Of a DNA stretch of 14,979 bases, positions 1-8,800 are shown one piece after another. The stretch is from assembly GCA_025453925.1 (NCBI GenBank), contig JALOPK010000041.1, positions 1 through 14,979 of the forward strand, written 5' to 3'. Each line of letters opens with the position of its first letter. The stretch's first letter is position 1. A program made the translations under genes and the position numbers. The stretch comes from Candidatus Eiseniibacteriota bacterium. GTDB taxonomy: Bacteria; JAFGKV01. Under the pieces are notes generated by a model. That model was not told the DNA's origin. It worked only from the letters and a program-made list of their open reading frames with translations, and did no database searches.

Positions 1-260
1 TGCCGGGGTTTGTTCACGAACGCAAGGAAATCACGGGAGAAGTCGGACAACACCGTTTCGATGCCGAGCTGCACTCCGACCTGCGTGACTTCCGTGGCCG
101 CCGCCGGCGTCGCGCGCTCATCGGGCCATGAACCGGGATCCCCCGGCCGGTTGAACCGGTGAAAGAAGTGCACACCGACGACTTCAATGCCTTGGCGCTG
201 AACCACGCGAACGGCGAGTTGACTGTCGAGGCCGCCGGAAAGCAACGCCACGGCTCTCAT
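1..260 (-). CDS. PP-loop ATP pyrophosphatase family protein, N-terminal part (probable tRNA thiolation-type enzyme)
   Basis: The frame starts at ATG 260 and runs off the left edge, so only about 86 residues are visible. A GGAGGA ribosome site lies about 10 bases upstream of the ATG. Residues 1-7 are a short hydrophobic strand, followed by SGGLDS at residues 8-13. This is the ATP-binding PP-loop found in MnmA, ThiI, QueC and related adenylating enzymes. The pattern after it (AVRVVQRQGIEVVGVHFFHRF) is the helix-strand expected after the loop and resembles the thiouridylase/ThiI-like branch. Such enzymes adenylate a substrate, usually a tRNA uridine, before sulfur transfer. The catalytic cysteines would lie outside the window, so the exact substrate cannot be assigned and I give no symbol. 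It is transcribed divergently from the small gene at 640. Confidence 0.8.
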   Translation of the reverse strand, partial: MRAVALLSGGLDSQLAVRVVQRQGIEVVGVHFFHRFNRPGDPGSWPDERATPAAATEVTQVGVQLGIETVLSDFSRDFLAFVNKPR

Positions 261-567
261 CAACCATCTTCCTCCGCACTGTCGTCACAACCCGCGCTCG
301 CTCGAGCGGTACTGCCGTGAAGGAACGCCAGAGTCAAAGTGCATCCTCACGGACGACTGGCCGTGATGCCGGTACATCCGCCACCCCGAATCGTACGCCC
401 GAGCTCGGCAGCCGGCCACATGCCGACGAAAGTCCGGCGGCGGCGCCCTCTCCGCGGGTGCCGGTGATGAGCTGCGTGTGATGTTGATACGGCATCTCTG
501 CATCGCTCCTCACCAGCCCTCCGGAAATGGTCATGCGTTTCCTGTCTAGCTGCCTATGCACTCCGGT

Positions 568-577
568 TGTCATGACA
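568..577. promoter_or_regulatory. Perfect 10-bp palindrome TGTCATGACA upstream of the -35 (candidate operator)
   Basis: TGTCATGACA is a perfect dyad ending three bases before the TTGACG -35 of the small-gene promoter. Its position (about -40 to -50 from the expected transcription start) suits a dimeric regulator. A second, weaker dyad, ATGCT at 577-581 and AGCAT at 598-602, brackets the -35/-10 spacer. No regulator is known; the function is inferred from symmetry and location only. Confidence 0.35.
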
Positions 578-580
578 TGC

Positions 581-609
581 TTGACGAAGCGCTCTGCAGC
601 ATGTATATT
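581..609 (+). promoter_or_regulatory. Sigma-70-type promoter for the small cysteine protein
   Basis: The -35 is TTGACG (581-586), the spacer is exactly 17 bp, and the -10 is TATATT (604-609). Both hexamers are close to consensus, in an AT-rich pocket that stands out in this GC-rich window. Transcription should start near 616, giving a leader of only about 24 bases before the AAGGAG ribosome site and the ATG at 640. Confidence 0.75.
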
Positions 610-639
610 TGTACTGGGTCTAGCACATAAGGAGCATTC

Positions 640-900
640 ATGCAGAAGAGCACAGTTCAGCTCGATATCTTCGAAACACCAATGGGTCCTGTCGCGACTG
701 CGGTCTTCCCCGAAGCCCCGCTCGCCGTCCAGGTCATGGAGCTTCCGGAGCCCGCCGCAGATGAAGGCGTGGACATGCATCAATCCCTCTGCCTGGCGCC
801 ATCGGCCGGCATCGGGGAGTGCCGGGAGTGCTGGGAGCGGCATCCCGATCTCTGGCCCCGCTACATCACCAGGGCGAACTGCGTCAAGCATACCCGCTGA
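640..900 (+). CDS. Small cysteine-containing protein of unknown function (86 aa)
   Basis: I do not recognise this protein. It is the only convincing plus-strand gene. It has AAGGAG at 629-634, five bases before the ATG, a near-consensus promoter, and strongly GC-biased third codon positions throughout, so I prefer it to the antisense open frame. There is no signal peptide or membrane segment, so it should be cytoplasmic. The first half is hydrophobic/proline-rich (residues 1-40), followed by a short acidic stretch. The second half holds four cysteines at 51, 61, 64 and 81 (C-x9-C-x2-C-x16-C) with histidines at 47, 68 and 84. That spacing could bind zinc or an Fe-S cluster. A strong promoter with an adjoining palindrome suggests a highly expressed, regulated product. 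It converges on lptD with 17 bases between the two stop codons. Confidence 0.75.
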   Translation: MQKSTVQLDIFETPMGPVATAVFPEAPLAVQVMELPEPAADEGVDMHQSLCLAPSAGIGECRECWERHPDLWPRYITRANCVKHTR

Positions 901-917
901 ATCCCACACGGCATCGC

Positions 918-3900
918 TTACCCGCGCTCTTCATGTTTGACGAAGAGCGACTGCGGGTAGGCCCTCACGAACACCCGTAGCAGATAATGCCACTGGTTGG
1001 CGGCCTGGTACCACGAGAAGTCCGCCTGCCAGCAGTGCAGATCCCTCACCAGAGACAACGACTTGTTCATCGCGGTGTGGCCGGCGAGGTCGTAGTTCAC
1101 CCAGGCGCGGACGTCCCACCCCTGGGTGGGCGAGATGTTCAGATCGAGACGAAGGGTCTGCGGTTCATCGGTGTTCCCCCGGCGGTGGGAGTAGGAGTGG
1201 GTGGCGGAGATGCCCCACGTGCCGCGGAAAGCGCTTGCCACCGCCCCGCCATGACCCCTGAACGGCGGTCTGTTCCACCCGCCGTTCAACCGGGCGGTGA
1301 GCGTGGACGTGGCGGACACGAACTCCAATGATCGATTCGGGTCGTGGGATGTGCCGAGGCTCCATGACCACCCCCTGCCGGGCGAGAGCGTGAGCGAACT
1401 GCCGAGGGGCGACCAGGGATTCTCCTCTTCCCCGCGTTTCTCCAGATCGTACCCCGTCGTGAAGTTCAGATTGGCGAGGTTGTCGTTCTTGACCGTGGTT
1501 TCTCCCTTGCGGGTCTTGAGCTGGAACACATTCCCCAGGCCGAACGTGAGACGACGGGACTTCGCATACGCCGATCCGAACCCAGATGCCGCATACGGGT
1601 CATCATCGCCATCGCTGAAGCGTCCGGCCGCGAAATCCCAGCCATGGAAGAACCAATCCGGTGTATAGCTGAAGCCGATGGTCGGGGATGCCACGTGGCG
1701 GAGGGTTACGTCCCACGGGATCGGGGGGCTCCACAGTCCATAGAGCTTGGTTGACGTGGTGATGCCGATGCCGTGTAGCACCCCGTACCGGTCATTGGTG
1801 AGGCGCTCGCCCTCCGAAGGGGTCGCGCCTCGATGGATCCACGTCTCGTTGTAGATCGCTCGTGGTGACACGGTGAACTTCCCGAGCAGCTTCGGAAGCT
1901 GCCAGCTGAGCTGAACGGTATGTTGCGTCCCGGTTGCGGCCCCTTCCGCGGCTCCGCTCCCCGCGACAATGCGGTTCTTGAATGTGCTGCTCAGGGATGC
2001 ATAGATCTCCTGGTACCACCGGGCGCGGAGACCGGATGCGAAGATGCGCTTGCTCGGTCGAGACACCGCCACCTCGGGAAGCGTTGACGTCACGGTCTCT
2101 TGAGTGGACGACGAGTCGCCGATCGCCGAGGTGATCCACTGTTGATCCCTGCGGAGGCTCGCGCGGGCACCCCAGCCGGCCAGCGTCTTGGCGAAGGTGA
2201 TGTCCGAGTTGAGCCCCGCTCTCAGATCGAGGCGATCCTCGGCATCCCACGTCTCCTGATCAATGAACGACCGGCTCCTGGTGGCATTGATGTTTGCCGT
2301 CAGTCGCCAGCCCCGGGGGAGAACCTGTTCGTGGCGCTGGCGAAGGGTCCATTGCGTCGTGCCCTCCCGCCGTGCATAGGACGAAGCCAGGGACCCGCTG
2401 GGTATGCGATAACGAAGGGCATAGTTGGCAAGGCCGTTCACCGTCCATCCAAGCCCCTCTTTCCAGTCCAGCGACACCTCCGCATCAGCATAGTCTCCCA
2501 GGACGACATAGTACCCGAGACCCGTCACGCTGGCGCGGGAGCCCTGAAGGCCCAGGATGTTGCGCACGCTGAACGACGGCGTGAGGAAGCCGGAGTGCCG
2601 GTCGCGCCGTATGGGGAAGACGAAGTACGGAAGGTAGAGCACAGGAACGTCGTGAATCCAGAGAACCAGCGACCGGGCCACGACCTTGTTGTCCAGCTCC
2701 ACCCGCATCCTCGGGGACGTGATGTAGAAGTGGGGATGATCCATGTCACAAGAGGTGAAACGGCCTTCGGAGATGCTCAACCGCCGGTTGTCGATTCGGG
2801 CAACCCGCTCGCCCAACGAGAACGCCTCCTCGAACTGGGTGAATCCCTTGCGAACGACTCCCTGCCGGCGATCAACGTCGAAGGTCATGACCTCGCCTTT
2901 GATCTCCTGATGGCCGTCGCGAAGCACGGCCCCGCCTTCTGCGACCATGTCGCGTGTCGTGGGGGAGAACCTCACGGTTTCCGATGTCAGTCGGGCCGAT
3001 CCGCTGGTGAGCGTAGAACCGCCGTCCATGACGAGTACGCCCGAGTCCTCCGAGTACGACAGGGTCTGTGACGAGTAGTCGAGACTGTCGCCCGGTAGGT
3101 CGGATCCGGGTGTCTGAGGCAAATAGGATCCTCGCGCCGAACCTGTGATGCGAACGCTTCGCAACGCGTCCTCACCCATTCCCAGGATGATGCTGTCACC
3201 CTCCGCCCGGTTTGTGCCCAACTGGGCGCCGGAGGCATCAACGATACGATGGTGCGCCGTGGCACTGCCCGTCACGATGAGGTCCGAGGGCTCCCCGTTG
3301 CTCACCCACACCACCATACGATCACCCCAGGCCTGATCCCACGTCGAGTCCGCCGGCGAGGCTCCCACCTGCGCCGCCCAGGCATCGCCTTCCAGTACGA
3401 TCTGTCTGACCTCCCCCCCGCGCCGCTGGAGCACGATGCGCTGCGCATGGCACCGAATCGAGCGCCCTTCCAGGGATGGTTCGCCGGCGAGAACGACCCG
3501 GTCGTCACCACTGAGGAACGTGAGAGACTGGCAGGATCCCCGCAGGTCAGGACCGAGGATCGACACGCTTCCCCGGGCCGTGATGCTGCCCTCCGACCGA
3601 TTCATGACCGTGCTGTCCGAGGCAACGCGGATGGACTCGTAGGGCGGAGACTGTATGAACAGGGTGCACTGTCTCGCCAGATGCATGCGGTCCGAGGTCC
3701 GCTCGTACCAGCCCGTGTCCGCTCGGGCATGGTACAGCCCGGAGGAGTCAGCCAGGGAAACGGGCCCGGACAGCAGAACCCTCTCCGTTCGCTCTCGATA
3801 GACCAGCCGTGCGCACCTGAGCACCGACCCGTCCTCTGTCGCGAGGAACACTCCACCCGCCAGCTCGACCAGCGAGTCGAGGGAGACGATCCGGGCGGTG

Positions 3901-4235
3901 AGGCACCTGGCGCTATCGCCCCGCCACTCTCCCGAGACGCCGCCCCCGAGAAGGATCTCTTCGGGACTGAGCCGGTAGGTACCCCATGCCGCCCGCAGCA
4001 TGAACTCGTCGCCCCATGCTATGACATTGGATCGGAGGGTGACCGCGCCGGAGCGAAGGTCCGAGCTGGACTCGTCGGCACGGTACTGGATGCCCGGTGA
4101 TCCTCGGGCAGGGAGAAGGGCGATGATCAGGGCGGCGATTCGGGCCGGGCCGCAGAGCAAAGAGGACCGGCCGCACGGTACACGGGTGCCGGCAGTACGA
4201 ACAGGCGTCGGACTCGATCCTCTCGCGGTGCTCAC
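918..4235 (-). CDS. lptD: LPS-assembly protein LptD (OstA), outer-membrane beta-barrel
   Basis: LptD inserts lipopolysaccharide into the outer leaflet of the outer membrane, receiving it from LptA. The start is GTG at 4235, overlapping the upstream stop as GTGA. No ribosome site is visible, so translation probably depends on coupling. Residues 31-46 form a hydrophobic signal sequence after a basic N-terminus. Residues about 60-480 are beta-rich OstA/LptA-like jelly-roll material. The LptD hallmark follows: TSCDMDHPHFY at about 494-504, VPVLYLPYF at 530-538 and SGFLTP at 548-553, then the barrel to 1105, rich in alternating aromatic strands. At 1105 residues it is much longer than the enterobacterial protein (about 784), mostly because of an extended N-terminal region. 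The lone hallmark cysteine and the cysteine pattern do not reproduce the four-cysteine disulfide arrangement of E. coli LptD. No lptE is visible nearby. Confidence 0.92.
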   Translation of the reverse strand: MSTARGSSPTPVRTAGTRVPCGRSSLLCGPARIAALIIALLPARGSPGIQYRADESSSDLRSGAVTLRSNVIAWGDEFMLRAAWGTYRLSPEEILLGGGVSGEWRGDSARCLTARIVSLDSLVELAGGVFLATEDGSVLRCARLVYRERTERVLLSGPVSLADSSGLYHARADTGWYERTSDRMHLARQCTLFIQSPPYESIRVASDSTVMNRSEGSITARGSVSILGPDLRGSCQSLTFLSGDDRVVLAGEPSLEGRSIRCHAQRIVLQRRGGEVRQIVLEGDAWAAQVGASPADSTWDQAWGDRMVVWVSNGEPSDLIVTGSATAHHRIVDASGAQLGTNRAEGDSIILGMGEDALRSVRITGSARGSYLPQTPGSDLPGDSLDYSSQTLSYSEDSGVLVMDGGSTLTSGSARLTSETVRFSPTTRDMVAEGGAVLRDGHQEIKGEVMTFDVDRRQGVVRKGFTQFEEAFSLGERVARIDNRRLSISEGRFTSCDMDHPHFYITSPRMRVELDNKVVARSLVLWIHDVPVLYLPYFVFPIRRDRHSGFLTPSFSVRNILGLQGSRASVTGLGYYVVLGDYADAEVSLDWKEGLGWTVNGLANYALRYRIPSGSLASSYARREGTTQWTLRQRHEQVLPRGWRLTANINATRSRSFIDQETWDAEDRLDLRAGLNSDITFAKTLAGWGARASLRRDQQWITSAIGDSSSTQETVTSTLPEVAVSRPSKRIFASGLRARWYQEIYASLSSTFKNRIVAGSGAAEGAATGTQHTVQLSWQLPKLLGKFTVSPRAIYNETWIHRGATPSEGERLTNDRYGVLHGIGITTSTKLYGLWSPPIPWDVTLRHVASPTIGFSYTPDWFFHGWDFAAGRFSDGDDDPYAASGFGSAYAKSRRLTFGLGNVFQLKTRKGETTVKNDNLANLNFTTGYDLEKRGEEENPWSPLGSSLTLSPGRGWSWSLGTSHDPNRSLEFVSATSTLTARLNGGWNRPPFRGHGGAVASAFRGTWGISATHSYSHRRGNTDEPQTLRLDLNISPTQGWDVRAWVNYDLAGHTAMNKSLSLVRDLHCWQADFSWYQAANQWHYLLRVFVRAYPQSLFVKHEERG
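919..959. terminator. Interrupted hairpin at the convergent junction of the small gene and lptD
   Basis: TACCCG (919-924) pairs with CGGGTA (954-959), and CGCTCTTC (925-932) pairs with GAAGAGCG (942-949). This leaves a 9-base loop and a single 4-base bulge (950-953), for 14 base pairs in all. The structure starts 18 bases after the small-gene stop and covers the last codons and most of the stop codon of lptD, so it could end transcripts from both sides. There is no T-run on either strand, so it would be a U-less hairpin or a 3'-end protector rather than a classical intrinsic terminator. Confidence 0.5.
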
Positions 4236-5842
4236 CGGGTGCGAGTGTGCAGGGGAACCGCCAGGCCGTTGGATATGGTGTACAGCCGGACATCGCCGGC
4301 CGCGTCGTCGTCACGCCAACTGAGAATCCCCGAAACCCCTTCATACGGGCCACGTTCCGCAAGATTCCGTCGAAGCTCTTCGCGGGAGGAAACGGCACGA
4401 GACACCTCCTCCCACACTACCGACGCCAGGTCGAATCCCAGTGACGCATAGTGGTCAGGGTCCTTCCGGTATACGTCATGGTAACGAGCCGCGAAGAGCC
4501 GTGCAGCGTGCGGATCCCTGCCCATGCCGACCACGTCGGCGAAGACCACTCCTTCCACGAGCCGCCCACCTTCGGCGATGACGTCGGGGAGGCCCCATCC
4601 ACTGGTTCCAAGGATCTGACATTCGAGGTCGTAGAAGGCGATCTGACGCGCGATTTGCGTGATCTCCCGTGGTTCTCCAGGCACGAAAAGGGCCTGAGGC
4701 GCTGCCCGCTTCAGGTTCACGATCTGATCCCGGAAGTTGGTGTCGCGGCCCTCGGCGTATCGCTCGAGGGCGACCACATCACCCCCCAGACCCAACACTT
4801 GATCCCGAAACGCCTCCATCGCTCTCTCCCCGGCGGCGTGGGACGGGTAGAGCACCGCGAATCGGGAGAGTCCGCCGTCCACCATACCGTATCTGGCAAC
4901 GGCCTTCGCCTCGGCCTGGCGGGGTGCCGAACTCTGCAGGACCCATGGCCCGAGGCGGCTCAACCCGGTTGGAGCGCTGAGAGGCATCAGGAGGGGAAGC
5001 TCGATCTGGTTCGCCGAAACCGCGGCCCCAGTCGCCGCCCGACTCTCCAGGGGCCCGATGGCGGCGATGACGTCGGGAGCAGAGGCTAATCTCCCGATGG
5101 CACGAACCGCGTCGACCGGGTCCGACCCGGTATCTTCCACCCGAAGCGCCAGCACCATAGAGTCACCGATGGCCAGCGCCGCACCGTTCCGCAGACTGGC
5201 ACCATACTCGGCGTACTCGCCGCTGAGGGGCACTACCAGCCCGAGAGTGCGACCGCTCCGTTCGAGACAGCGAACCACCCTGCGGCTCAGATCGGCCCGT
5301 TGCGCTTCTCGCCCCGGATCGCCGGCATGCCCGGCCCGTGAGAGAGTTGCGGAGGCGGCACGGCAGCGGCCGGCCTCCAGGAGCGACGACGCGGCATCCA
5401 GCAACAGGGGGGAACCGTCCAGTGGCTCCGTGACTCGCTCGATCCGTGACCACGGGGTGCCGCTCTCGGAAGCGGCCGTAACCGCTTTGCCGATGTGGGA
5501 GCGCAGTTGTTGGGCGATCCACGGTGACGGCGAACCGGCGGTGGCGCAGGCCACCAGCGCCTCCAGGGCCTCCTCGGAGCTCCCTCGCTCCCGATGGGTC
5601 AGATACAATTCCCACTGTGCCTCAGCGCGAAGCGTGGGTGACGCGTGTGACGCCGCAACCCGTTCCAGCTCCCGGGCCGCAGCCTCGTGGTCGTTCGCCT
5701 CCCTTAGGCGCACCGCCTGCGCGAGGCTGTCGGGCGCCGCGCGGGAAGGGACGGGCTGCAATCGAGCGCCGGACGAGCACGCGATCCCAACGATGATACC
5801 CAGGGCCAGCGGTCTCGCCCGCCGGATGTGTGCTGACGTCAT
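4232..5842 (-). CDS. Probable lipoprotein: helical TPR-like domain plus periplasmic binding fold (LpoA/LivK-like)
   Basis: I place the start at ATG 5842 (536 aa), not the in-frame ATG at 5902. It has GGAGG at 5850-5854 with 7-base spacing, it overlaps the secA stop as ATGA, and it begins directly with a signal sequence (RRAR then a hydrophobic core) ending in a plausible though imperfect lipobox, GIAC, with Cys22. Residues about 38-110 are TPR-like helices (repeated AA/LE patterns, e.g. EAAARELERVAAS and SSEEALEALVA). From about 199 (TLGLVVPLSGEYAEYG) to 525 it is a type-1 periplasmic binding fold of the branched-chain amino-acid receptor family. This architecture is that of LpoA, the penicillin-binding-protein activator, but also of free-standing receptors. 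The ligand or partner is unknown. Its position between secA and lptD suggests an envelope-assembly role (inference). Confidence 0.85.
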   Translation of the reverse strand: MTSAHIRRARPLALGIIVGIACSSGARLQPVPSRAAPDSLAQAVRLREANDHEAAARELERVAASHASPTLRAEAQWELYLTHRERGSSEEALEALVACATAGSPSPWIAQQLRSHIGKAVTAASESGTPWSRIERVTEPLDGSPLLLDAASSLLEAGRCRAASATLSRAGHAGDPGREAQRADLSRRVVRCLERSGRTLGLVVPLSGEYAEYGASLRNGAALAIGDSMVLALRVEDTGSDPVDAVRAIGRLASAPDVIAAIGPLESRAATGAAVSANQIELPLLMPLSAPTGLSRLGPWVLQSSAPRQAEAKAVARYGMVDGGLSRFAVLYPSHAAGERAMEAFRDQVLGLGGDVVALERYAEGRDTNFRDQIVNLKRAAPQALFVPGEPREITQIARQIAFYDLECQILGTSGWGLPDVIAEGGRLVEGVVFADVVGMGRDPHAARLFAARYHDVYRKDPDHYASLGFDLASVVWEEVSRAVSSREELRRNLAERGPYEGVSGILSWRDDDAAGDVRLYTISNGLAVPLHTRTR

Positions 5843-8800
5843 ACCGTTTCCTCCGTCTGGCCATGGCAGCGCTTGTACTTCTTCCCGCTCCCGCACGGAC
5901 ATGGATCATTGCGGCCCACACGCTCCTTCCGTACCGTCGCGGGCGCCTCGGACGCCGCCCGCGATCCGTCCACGGATGGATGGTGTGCCATCAGGCGCGG
6001 GGGGCGCCGCTCGGGCACGGGAGTTGCCGACACCAGCTCCGCCTTGAAGGCGGTCTCCACGATCTGCTGATCGATCTCATCCAGGAGTTGAACGAACATC
6101 TGGAACGCATCCTGCTTGTACTCCAGGAGCGGGTCCTTCTGCCCGTAGGCCCGCAAACCGACGCCGGCCTTGAGCTGATCAAGCTCATAGAGGTGATCGC
6201 GCCACCGTTCATCTATCACACGGAGCGTGACCAGCTTCTCCAGATGCCGCAATGTTTCGGCGCCGAGCTGCTGCTCGCGATGCTCATACGCCGCCCGCGT
6301 CTCATCCTGGACGAGCGCGGCGAGGTCATTGCGGCCCAAGTCGCGGAGCGCGGCGTCGTCCCTGCCGAGATCCAGAAGGAAGAACCGGGCCAGGTCGGTG
6401 CGCAGGCCAGAGAGGTTCCAGTCAGCCGGGTATGCCTCGTCCGGACAGTGCTGATCGAGCAGGCGTCCGGCGAGGACCGAAACCAAATCGAAGAACACCG
6501 CCCGCAGATCGCCATCCTCCAGCGCAGCCGCCCGACGGGCGTAGATCACCTCGCGCTGCTGGTTCATGACATTGTCGTACTCGAGCAGATGCTTGCGTAT
6601 GTCGAAGTTGTGCGCCTCGACTCGTTTCTGAGCCGTCTGGATGGCGCGCGTCACCAGACCATGCTCGATGGCTTCGCCTTCTTTTGCACCCATGCGGTCC
6701 ATGATGGAGGCAACGCGGTCCGAGCCGAACAGACGCATCAGGTCGTCTTCGAGCGCGAGGAAGAAGCGAGACGATCCCGGATCGCCCTGGCGGCCGCTTC
6801 GTCCGCGAAGCTGGCGGTCGATCCGCCGGGCTTCGTGGCGCTCCGTCCCCAGAATGTGGAGGCCGCACGGCATGTCTTGCCGGCACTGCGCGACGCTCCA
6901 ACCCTCAGGAATCCCGTCACCGTGGTCGCTCCCCCATTCCGGAGAGGGATTCAGCGAGCAGCGGGAGCACTTGACCACGCCGGGCCCCAGCTTGATGTCG
7001 GTTCCGCGGCCCGCCATGTTGGTGGCAATGGTCACGACGCCGGGTTGTCCGGCTTGCGACACGATCTGCGCTTCCTGCTGGTGGTACTTCGCGTTCAACA
7101 CCGAGTGTCTGATCCCCTGGCGCTTCAGGAGTCTGCTGAGGGTCTCGGAGACTTCGACACTCACCGTGCCCACCAGCACCGGCCGGCCCCGTTCATGCTG
7201 CCGCACGATCTCGTCGATCACCGCGCCGTACTTCTCGCGACGGGTCTTGTAGACGACGTCATCGTAGTCCTGACGGCGGACCGACTCATTGGTGGGTATC
7301 ATGACCACGTCGAGCTTGTAGATCTCATGAAACTCCGGCGCCTCGGTCTCGGCGGTGCCCGTCATGCCCGCAAGCTTGCGATACAGTCGGAAGTAGTTCT
7401 GGAGCGTGATGGTCGCGAGGGTCTGCGTCTCCTGCTCGATCTGGACCCCCTCCTTCGCCTCCAGTGCGGAATGGAGCCCGTCGGAGTACCGGCGGCCCGG
7501 CATGAGTCTGCCTGTGAACTCATCGACGATGAGTACCTTGCCCTCCTGCACGACATACTCCACGTCGCGCTCGAACAGGCTGTACGCCTTGAGGAGTTGG
7601 CCGATGTTATGGATGCGCTCGTTGGTGACGGCGTAGTCCCGCATCAGCTGCTGCTTCTTGACTGCGCGCTCCCCCGGGGTCAGTCCGGGCTCGGTATCCA
7701 CCGCCTGGAGCTCCTCACTGAGATCGGGAAGCACGAAGAGGGAATGGTCGGTGGGGGAGAAATGCTCTCTCCCCTTGTCCGTCAGGTCGACGGAATGGCC
7801 CTTCTCGTCAATGGCGAAGTAGAGCTCCTCGTCCAGCTCTCCGAGGCGCTTGTCGCGCATAAAGTCGGCCTCGACCCGGTTGATCGATTTCTGAACTCCG
7901 GGCTCTTTCACCAACTTGAGGAACCGCTTGTTCTTCGGGGCGCCACGCTGGACCTGAAGCAACCGCGTCGCGCTCTCGTACTCCTTGCCTTCCTCCCGCA
8001 TCCGCACCGCCTCGGCCAGCAGGTCGTTCACCAGAGCGGTCTGCACTCTCATCAGCCGTTCCACCGGCGACTTCCACTCGTGGAAACGATGCAGGGAGTG
8101 TGACACCGGACCCGATATGATGAGCGGCGTCCGGGCCTCGTCGATCAGCACCGAGTCGACCTCATCAACGATGGCGTAGTAATGCCCCCGCTGGACCCGA
8201 TCCTCGGCCCGCACCGACATGTTGTCGCGGAGATAGTCGAATCCGAACTCGTTGTTCGTCCCGTAGGTGATGTCGGCGCAATACTGGGGCTTGCGCTGCT
8301 CCGGCATCATGTCGTGCTGGATGCAGCCCACCGACAGCCCGAGGGACTCATAGACCTTACCCATCCACTCCGAGTCGCGCCGGGCGAGGTAGTCGTTCAC
8401 CGTCACCAGGTGAACGCCTTTGCCGACCAGCGCGTTCAAGTACAGAGGCAGCGTCGCGACCAGCGTCTTGCCCTCTCCCGTCGCCATTTCGGCGACTCTT
8501 CCCTCGTGAAGGACGATGGCGCCGACCAATTGCACATCGAAGGGGACCATGTCCCAGGAAATCGGGACATCGGTGACTTCCCAGCTCTTCCCCACCAGCC
8601 TGCGGCAGGCCTCCTTCACGAAGGCGAAGGCCTCTGGAAGGATCTCATCCAGAATCTCAGTCTCCCGATCAGGATTGTCGCGCAGGTGGGATTGCCACTG
8701 CTCGGTCTGCTGGATCATCCGCTCATCCGGCATATCGCGGAGGGTCGCGAACACCCCGTTGATCTTCTCGATCACGGGGCGCAAGCGCTTCACGTCGCGC

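Larger units (their letters stand above)
261..639. other. Divergent intergenic region (379 bp)
   Basis: This region separates the minus-strand PP-loop gene from the plus-strand small gene. It holds the well-formed promoter and palindrome of the small gene (listed separately) and a 10-bp palindrome CGCTCGAGCG at 299-308, some 40 bases upstream of the PP-loop start. A minus-strand TTGACT at 332-337 could be a -35 for that gene, but the hexamer 17 bases further on (CAGTAC) is a poor -10. Minus-strand open frames here, including one of 53 codons ending at 334, are not convincing as genes because third-position GC is lost in their second half. I see no RNA gene. Confidence 0.6.

Noticed and set aside
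334-909. 191-codon minus-strand open frame, including a 53-codon version with AGGAG ten bases before an ATG at 495
   Set aside because: The long form is antisense to the small gene at 640-900, which has a promoter and ribosome site. The short form loses third-position GC bias in its second half and resembles nothing known.
577-945. Near-identical 14-mers CATGyTTGACGAAG at the small-gene promoter and at the lptD end
   Set aside because: One mismatch over 14 bases is expected by chance between some pair in 15 kb, and the second copy is constrained by lptD codons.
2100-4100. Plus-strand open frames of 323 and 283 codons
   Set aside because: Antisense to lptD, whose hallmark motifs are clear; low-complexity, arginine/proline-rich products typical of shadow frames.
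5840-5902. Upstream ATG (5902) for the lipoprotein gene
   Set aside because: It would overlap secA by more than 60 bases and put 20 charged residues before the signal sequence. ATG 5842 has a strong ribosome site and the ATGA overlap.
5830-8103. 757-codon plus-strand open frame
   Set aside because: It is antisense to unmistakable secA. Third codon positions are shared by the two strands in GC-rich DNA, which keeps the reverse frame open. The product has no recognisable motif.
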